Assembly: GCA_905147135.1 (NCBI GenBank)
Contig: LR990053.1
Location: 9,312,501-9,376,500, forward strand
DNA from: Blastobasis lacticolella
Lineage: Eukaryota; Arthropoda; Insecta; Lepidoptera; Blastobasidae
DNA: 64,000 nucleotides
Direction of reading: 5' to 3'
In this document: one piece after another, positions 57,689 through 64,000 of the stretch
Layout: each line of letters starts with the position of its first letter
How positions within the stretch are numbered: position 1 is the first letter of the stretch
Translations under genes and position numbers: made by a program
The notes under the pieces: generated by a model
What the model was told of the DNA's origin: nothing
Seen by the model: only the letters and a program-made list of their open reading frames with translations
Databases searched by the model: none

Positions 57689-59794
57689 CTAATCCATAAA
57701 TAATTATTTTAAATAAAACTACATAGTTACTACACTCACCGACAGAAAAGGTGGCCCAAGTTCTTATCGCAAAATTGAGAATTTGTGAGGATGTTTCCAG
57801 TGACCTGTTAGCTGATTTAAGTGGGTAATAGAAGAAATAACTGCTTTCAACGGTAATCCAAGAGGTAATGAAAAAATATTAATTTAAACATGGGTCTACC
57901 AAAAAGACTGTGTGTTTTATTGGTTGCTGCTTTATTCTGATTCTAGTATTGATTTAAATATGCCAATTACTCTCCGCGACGTGCAATAAAAAGGAAAACG
58001 TTATTGTGGACCCATGATTAAAATAATGGATTTTTAGCTACCTTTAGGATGATTACGTTATTATTAACGATGAAAACAGTTCTGACACCCATATTGCTAA
58101 AAAAAGTTAGTCGTAACACAAGTTGATATAGCTTGAGTAGCTACTATACCAACTATAGTTGATGTAGCTTGAAAGCTATCACCATCAAAACATCGCATAA
58201 ATAACATTTTGTTTTTTAATTCGCTATAAGCTCTTGGGCCATACTTTTTACCGCTAAGTGTATTTTACATGAACATATTCAGAAGAGGATGTTGAGGTTG
58301 GCTAAGCAAATACCTAATCAAACATTTAACTGACACCTCCGGTGCTACTGTCATAGAGAAACACATTTTAGTTTACAGTGTTTGTTAGAGCACGCGCAGG
58401 ACAAGTTTGTATTTATATGTCGTTGCGGTCTTTGTTTTTGTTGCGAATATTCTTGTTGGAATGTAGTTCCATTTTCAGTCGTCAGCAGAGTTATCATGCG
58501 CGCACTCTACAGACTATCCCGTAACGCAGTATAATATGTGGCCAAAAATTTGTAGAATTTAAACAAGTATAAAAATATTAAAAAAGAAAATAAACATATT
58601 TACAAGTTGATATAGGGATAGAGATCACATTCTTTCACTTCTACAATCCTGACAAACTGACACTTCATCAACCTTTCATTTATCCTATGTACATGACCAA
58701 ACCGACAAGCATTGCTCTCTATCTATCTTCGCTCCTACATCTTCCTCCATTCCAGCACGTCTGCTTAACAAATTATGGAAGCTTATAAATTAACTCAGAG
58801 GAGGATGAACGCAATAACAGATCTCTACCTCATACGATGAATAAATATTTCTGTGCTATATCTCACACACAACTCTGGAGTGACAAAGCTTACTCTCCGA
58901 TAACAACTTCACTTATTCATGGTGTAAAGTATGCCATGTCCATGTAGGTGGCTGTGGTCTAAGGAAAATTTCACCGGTGTATTATCAGGCCTGAGAAGTC
59001 TGCCTGCATGACTACCGCCAGGATTCCGAGTGAAATAAAATTGACGTATTAAATATTATTATTTATTAGAGCTCTTAGTATGAATGCTATCTATTAGAAC
59101 TCTTAATATGAATGCATTAGAGAATAGCAAACAAGCGCCTGATGCTTTTTGCAGCCTTTAGTATCCTGTAAATTTCACTAGATATCTACTTACTCGTTAG
59201 GGACAACTTATTTCTCTCACAGGTATGTAACCAAGATTTTTCAAGCTAGGTTATGTACGTGAATGCAGATGTAAGATTACATTTACAGCCAGTGTATGAT
59301 TCGTTATATCGTGATTTATTAGGAATTGTAGGAATTACTCTCATTATGATTTACCTATTATATGCGTAATTCTGGTAGGATATAGCTGTAAGTGAGCATT
59401 AAACATAGTAATTAAACAAAAGAATATACTATTGTTTTATTTAAAATTGCAGAACCGTAGATCAATTAATTTTATAAATACACTGACGACCAAAAATTAC
59501 TAGGTCACTTACAAAAACGACTAAAGATCGCTTAATGGGACAAAAAGACCGTATTTGACACATTTGAATTCAACACTTAATGTTCCTTTAGTTGTTTAGG
59601 AAATATCATAGTTCATGTAAGTAACCTAGCTATTTTTGCTCGTCAGTGTATTAGTCTAAAATGACATTAGTTCAAAGCATTTAGCAAAAAGTGGACTTAC
59701 TTTTGCCAGTAGACAACTGTAATGTAATAAAAAGTGGACGACAGTAGACACCCATATTGACTGCTTTGAACTAGTGTCAATTTAGTCCATCATA
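57689..59794. other. Between gene 3 and gene 2
   Basis: AT-rich. It should hold gene 2's signal exon and promoter, neither of which was identified. A plus-strand 16-codon frame at 57890-57940 looks like a signal peptide but stops at once and is on the wrong strand. Confidence 0.35.
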
Positions 59795-60178
59795 TTACCC
59801 GGGGAGGAACTTTGATAAAAAGGCTACTGGCGAGTAATCCTGGAGACACTGCTTGAATGTGTTTACTTTCTCCTCAGGCGCGCCGAGGCGTGATCCTAGG
59901 TCTTTGGGTGCGCCAACCTTCAAAGCAGTTTCGCACTTATCCATAACGGCTCTGATCTTGGGTTTATATTGGTTGTCAGGAAACAGAGTCAACATTCTCT
60001 CCTTATTGATATTCCCGTTCACATCGGAATAACCTAGCTGATTGAACAGGCACAACACGAACTTCTTCGCTGAGTCTCCAGAAGCTCCAAACATGAAGGG
60101 TGATAATCCTGTCAGCATCGTGCATTTGACGCCGGCGTCGAAGAATTTCTTCTTGTTTTCGGATGATAGTGATATATT
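59795..60178 (-). CDS. Minus-C OBP-like gene 3, terminal exon
   Basis: 127 residues plus stop, beginning NISLSSENKKKFFDAGVKC after an ag acceptor at 60179-60180, phase 0. Cysteines at exon residues 19, 43, 82 and 111 give spacings 23, 38 and 28. LGYSDVNGNINKERMLTLFP and PEEKVNTFKQC are clear family motifs. Compared with gene 1, nine extra residues sit before the last cysteine, where GAP appears twice (VGAPKDLGSRLGAPEEK), suggesting a small internal duplication. Intron sequence just upstream is similar to that of gene 4, so genes 3 and 4 are probably sister duplicates. Confidence 0.9.
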   Translation of the reverse strand, partial: NISLSSENKKKFFDAGVKCTMLTGLSPFMFGASGDSAKKFVLCLFNQLGYSDVNGNINKERMLTLFPDNQYKPKIRAVMDKCETALKVGAPKDLGSRLGAPEEKVNTFKQCLQDYSPVAFLSKFLPG

Positions 60179-60875
60179 CTATAATCGACGTTTAATGGAT
60201 GTGTACATAAATGAAATTGGGTCCATACTTGTAATGTTATCTGAATTTTGTAATTATAAGTCTTTGGATAAGACAGGCAACACCTCCTACTGAATGTTTG
60301 CCGTGTACTGTTTATTTCGGTTTAAGGATAAAGGAGATAGGGAAGAACTATACTTCCAATATCTAATCACGCTTAACGAAAAATACTCTTAAAGTCAACT
60401 ACTATTAAAGTTTTTTTAGATTTCATAAACCTAACTTTAACCTTAAATAGAAAAATTTTAAATGATATTTTTTTTATTACAACTTATCCCTTTGACAATA
60501 ACATACGATCTTCATTAGGACAACTCAGGTGCATCTTACTTAGACCTTGCACCTGCATTATTAAATTCTTGCAAAAAATTCATTCAAAATTACTTATCTT
60601 AAAGGCAATATCTCACAGTCTATTTATTTGTAAATACGACTAGTTGAAAGTATACTTGTTTTAACGGTTTAATCTTTCAAAAAAGATATTTTTTTTTAAT
60701 TACTAGCTATGTAATTTTACTATTTCAGAATCACTACTTCGCAATGCAAACGTCCATAGGCTACGGTACCTGTTTACCATCCAGCAGGATTAGTTAACGC
60801 AACGTAGGTCTTTTTATTTTTAATTAAAATCGGCAGACTGCTTGAATATTAATTAATAAAAAAATATGTATTTAC
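60179..60875 (-). other. Gene 3 intron
   Basis: 697-base phase-0 intron. Its 3' part shares order and sequence with the region upstream of the gene 4 exon (taaggataaa near 60325 and 63479, and gttatctg near 60236 and 63362). Confidence 0.6.
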
Positions 60876-61049
60876 CGGTTTCTCGACTCTTGAGAGTTCT
60901 GGCAGTTTTGGAAGGTCCGGAAGTTTTGGAAGTTTTGGAAGTTCCGGAAGTTTTGGAAGTTCCGGTACCTTTGGAAGTTGTGGGCGTTCGACCTGTCGCC
61001 TGATGTTGGTACTGTTTCCGGTAAAGTCACTAGTAAAGTTACTGGGAAC
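60876..61049 (-). CDS. OBP-like gene 3, upstream exon with proline-rich repeat
   Basis: 58 codons from an ag acceptor (61050-61051) to a GTAAAT donor (60875-60870), phase 0. It starts VPSNFTSDFTGNSTN. A 28-residue run of L-P-x triplets (LPKVPELPKLPELPKLPKLP and onward) follows, before SRVEKP. At DNA level this is a 9-base repeat of ccaaaactt and ccggaactt types. The segment would place a stiff, extended proline-rich arm ahead of the OBP domain. The equivalent exons of genes 1 and 2 have no such repeat. The signal-peptide exon upstream was not found. Confidence 0.75.
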
Positions 61050-61449
61050 CTGACCCATAAATAAACTTGTTAAAAGACCAATCAATTGTCGATGTGCACA
61101 TAATATTTTACAAAGACTTATCGCGTTTCAATATTTTACATAGAAAAAAGGCTTTTATATGTGACTGTTTGAAGGTAAATACGGTAATAGACAAAAACGG
61201 AAGAAGTGTGACGAAAATTGTGTATCGTGCTGAGTCCCGTCTTTAAGTAAGAACCTCCATTTTACTTAAAACAGCTTCCACCCTATATCTTCTATCAATA
61301 CATAGTATAAACGAAAGTCGGTTTCCGCGAATGTTGAAATATTTCAATGTTTATGAACAATATTCGTATTATCACCCGTTATAGGGATTTCATTCATTGA
61401 ACACCATCATCATTAATGGCCCTTTCAGTCATCATTTTGGATAATAATT
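61050..61449. other. Upstream of gene 3 exon
   Basis: AT-rich. A short Helitron-like 5' fragment (acatagtataaacgaaagtc) lies at about 61300-61336. No signal-peptide exon was recognised. Confidence 0.4.
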
Positions 61450-61568
61450 GATAATCTTGGTTATAATATTTACTTAGATTCTGATCATATTCATTTTGTT
61501 TCAGGTACGTAATACAAGAAGAGGCAGAGCTAAGTGCTAAGAACTAGTAAGTGAACCATCATGGAGTC
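61450..61568 (+). repeat. Interspersed repeat, copy 2
   Basis: gtttcaggtacgtaataca and agctaagtgctaagaacta match 46925-47100. The copy is cut off where the SINE at 61569 begins. Confidence 0.6.
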
Positions 61569-61764
61569 TAAATAATCATCTTGGTGGTAATGTCCCGGTT
61601 GTGCTCTCGAGCACGAGGGCCGAGGGTCCGCATTGACCATGATCCAGGATTTGGCAGAACAAGTAATTACAGTAGAGCGACTGGCGTCTAACCGCCGTGA
61701 CCTTGCTACCAGGAGAACCTTACACATTCAGCACGATGTCTTCCCTCACCAGAGCATAGGTTCT
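61569..61764 (-). mobile_element. SINE family A, head missing
   Basis: Reverse orientation with gtgctctcgagcacgagg, gtccgcattgaccatgatcc and gaccttgctaccaggagaac. It ends before the tRNA-like head and lies against the repeat at 61450-61568. Confidence 0.8.
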
Positions 61765-61814
61765 ACTTTAATATTTATGTCACTGAGCATTACGAGGATT
61801 TTTGCTACGCACAT

Positions 61815-62030
61815 GCGCATTTTGGAATGAGCTATCCCGAAGTTTTTCTTTTGCACGATAAAATGGGGTTCTTCAAAAAGCATGTCTACAAATACCTCAA
61901 AGACCGGCGCCGCATCCGCTCCCCTTAGATTGCAGATGTCCTGTACGACAGGGAGCGCTTTCCTATACGACAGGAAGCGCTTTTCATCAGGTGGACCGTG
62001 TCCCTCCCTAGGCAATAAAAAAAGTAACAG
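61815..62030 (+). mobile_element. LINE 3' end, frameshifted ORF2 C-terminus
   Basis: FWNELSRSF in one frame and DKMGFFKKHVYKYLKDRRRI in another together keep the order of a Jockey-like LINE C-terminus (compare 52130-52435). A tttcatcaggtggaccg tail and an A run follow. The frameshift shows it is dead. The tract gacaggaagcgctttt partly repeats gacagggagcgctttc just before it. Confidence 0.75.
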
Positions 62031-62783
62031 CGTGATATTCGAATGTCAGCAGAGTTTCGTACTAAACGTTGATAAAAACTGCGAGAAACCGCTAGTATTT
62101 ATAATATGGGATAATTTAATTTAGGTTACATAAAGGCTCAAAGCTAAGCTGCCATATCATGTTTATGGCTGAACATATACTTACTTATTTGGCGATCATT
62201 TTAAGTATAGTTGCGGATCTAGTGTTGTTGCTCATTTTTTTAGTTTCCTCCCAACGAAAACCATTTCAGTCTGATAAAATTTACTTCCATACAGGATATC
62301 TTCTTTTTTCATTAAGAAGTTACTTTAATTCCTTTAAAGTAAATACTTTAATTCCTTTCTAACGATACACGGTACCTACGCTTAAATAACGTTTCTCAAC
62401 TGCGAATATGATTTTTCGGGTCTTAATGCATTTATGCTCTTGTTTTGAAAACATCAAACAAATGTACAGCGGTCCGAGTGATTTTAAGCTAGATCTAGTC
62501 TTTGGATGTTTTCAACCTGCGAATTCTATGTTGTATCTACTCAAATCTTCTCAGCTAGAGGATCCCTCGTGCTAAGTTTGCACTTTAAAAATATGAAGTA
62601 GGGGATAATGTTTATTTAAACCACAAGTGAGTACTATAATTGATAACGGATAGTCCATACTGGTTATAAGAATCTTATAAAATTATAAAATCACCAATTG
62701 CGGACACAATATACTAAAAAGTATTACATTTATAATCTCTACAAGAGCTTAATACATAATTAAACAAAAATTATTAATTTTGT
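62031..62783. other. Between gene 4 and the LINE, no gene recognised
   Basis: A hydrophobic plus-strand frame at 62159-62362 has no family match and no supporting signals. Confidence 0.4.
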
Positions 62784-62856
62784 TTTATTTATTTTTCATT
62801 TTAACTTGCCCTACATCGCTTCCACTCAAGTCAACATGGTGTACGTCGATCGTCAA

Positions 62857-63309
62857 TCAATCAAATAAAAATGGTCCTGGCACATTATCCTCGATACACC
62901 GCTTATATGAGTATACTCTGTCCTCAGGCGTGTAAATATCGTAATGGATACGTGGTGGTCGATTTGTCGTGCCGTTTCTTAATATTGCTGTCGTATTGGA
63001 GCGTTCTTCGTCTTCAGAGTCTTCATACTCTTCTTCTTTAATCACGTCAACGCATTTTTCCAGGACTTCCTTGATCATCGGTTTATAATCGTCATCGGGA
63101 AACAGAGTTAGCATTCTCGCCGTATTTATGGTTCCTTCCTTATCGGAAATATGTAAATGCTTAAATACACATGACATAAACTTCTTCGTTCCAACCTCAG
63201 GTCCCGCAGGATAACCACCCAAATAGATGGGAGGTGCCCCCGTCAGCATCACGCATTTGAGACCGGCGTCCAGGAACTTCTTCTTGTTTGCAGCTGATAG
63301 CTCAATTCT
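62857..63309 (-). CDS. Minus-C OBP-like gene 4, terminal exon
   Basis: 150 residues plus stop, starting RIELSAANKKKFLDAGLKC after an ag acceptor at 63310-63311, phase 0. Cysteines at exon residues 19, 47, 86 and 138 give spacings 27, 38 and 51. Between the third and fourth cysteine lies a long insertion with an acidic run (EEEYEDSEDEE), two N-glycosylation sequons (NTT and NGT) and a basic, proline-containing part before PEDRVYSYKRC. The core LFPDDDYKPMIKEVLEKC is like gene 3. AATAAA signals on the minus strand lie at 62784-62793. The upstream exons were not found before the window ends. Confidence 0.88.
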   Translation of the reverse strand, partial: RIELSAANKKKFLDAGLKCVMLTGAPPIYLGGYPAGPEVGTKKFMSCVFKHLHISDKEGTINTARMLTLFPDDDYKPMIKEVLEKCVDVIKEEEYEDSEDEERSNTTAILRNGTTNRPPRIHYDIYTPEDRVYSYKRCIEDNVPGPFLFD

Positions 63310-64000
63310 CTAAAACCGACGTTTTAATGATGAAGTTGTAAAACGGCTTCAAATTTGTTATATTATCTGCAGTTTATGAGTCCCTGGCAATTTAAGAGTG
63401 GATACAGACAATATTGCCTGGAGTGATGACATACAGACTATTGGATAACAACGGTTGCCTTTTTATTCGTTGCGATGTAAGGATAAAATAGACAGAGGCT
63501 AGAGCTTTTATAGAGGGACTAATGATTCTTATCGGAAAGTAAAAGCATAATAAAATTAACTGATCTAAAAAGTACAGTGCGAAATAAATGGTAAATGATA
63601 ATTACCTAAAGATGTCAAAGGTCTAAAGGTAAGCCCGATGAGCCGAATTCGTATAAAATAGGCCGAACTACAACCGGCTGTTGTCATTTTATTTCATAGT
63701 ATTTAAGAAAAACAATTAAGCAGGCTTTTTGGAAAAAAGCAGGAAAAAGTGTTGCTCCTGAACCAAAACACAGGGAATTTTTTATATTCGCCGACATTTC
63801 AGAGTTGCGGTCTGTTTAGGATTACTTTATGTAACATTACGAAACGTCTGAGATAAGTTTCATTTGCACTGGGCCTGGACATCCCATACCAGTCTCTTTA
63901 CGCTACTTAATATTTTGCTTTGTATATTAAATTAAATTTACCTAACCATATCGTAAATCTGTCTATGATTTGCTGCTATTTAGGCACTTTTATGTTCACC
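63310..64000. other. Upstream of gene 4, likely intron
   Basis: The first about 200 bases resemble the gene 3 intron, so this is probably intronic and the gene 4 upstream exon would lie beyond 64000. A donor-like gtaaat in minus orientation near 63942 is preceded by an in-frame stop and is not accepted. Confidence 0.5.

Noticed and set aside
57890..57940. Signal-peptide-like plus-strand peptide (MGLPKRLCVLLVAALF)
   Set aside because: It stops after 16 codons, is antisense to the OBP-like genes, and has no donor site leading to a plus-strand exon.
63495..63520. TATA-like ctataaaag on the minus strand upstream of gene 4
   Set aside because: Similarity of this region to the gene 3 intron indicates that it is intronic, so a promoter here is unlikely.
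63942..64000. Possible gene 4 upstream exon ending in a GTAAAT donor
   Set aside because: In the phase-0 frame required by the next exon it contains stop codons, including one directly at the junction.

Overview
The window looks like an AT-rich insect genome segment, almost certainly Lepidoptera. This rests on the repeat content: tRNA-derived SINEs, LINE tails ending in the typical ccatcaggtggcc 3' region, Helitron-like TC...CTAG repeats, hAT and TA-flanked MITEs, and RTE tails, together with intron-containing genes of the insect odorant-binding-protein (OBP) type. The species cannot be named from the sequence alone. Family names below come from recognition by eye, with no database search.

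Layout. Positions 1-8184 carry a direct duplication: bases 1-3248 recur at 4937-8184 at a constant offset of 4936 with no difference seen. From 8185 to about 52600 I find no convincing host gene. This stretch is a mosaic of decayed transposable elements: SINE family A (tRNA-derived), SINE-like family B (RTE-type tail), a second tRNA-derived SINE, LINE and RTE 3' ends (some still encoding reverse-transcriptase C-termini), Helitron-like repeats, two hAT elements with 8-bp target duplications (23514-24342 and 37434-38225), several MITEs, and a minisatellite of seven units of about 73 bp (28192-28707).

The coding part is 52702-63309. Four head-to-tail minus-strand genes encode small secreted-type proteins with the four-cysteine pattern of minus-C OBPs. 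Transcription runs from high to low coordinates (gene 4, 3, 2, 1). Each ends in one long exon with phase-0 acceptor. For three genes an upstream exon (31, 27 and 58 codons) was found. The signal-peptide exons were not found, and gene 4's upstream exons lie off the right end or are not recognisable. The second-to-third visible cysteine spacing is exactly 38 residues in all four proteins, whereas the third-to-fourth spacing grows from 16 to 19, 28 and 51. Gene 3 also has a proline-rich N-terminal segment built from a 9-bp repeat.

The most interesting points are this OBP cluster with its expanding loop and proline-rich N-terminus, the apparently identical 4.9-kb-offset duplication (real or an assembly artefact), the hAT element caught in one of two old tandem copies with the other copy acting as an empty site, and the hairpin-bearing minisatellite with a 217-bp higher-order period.
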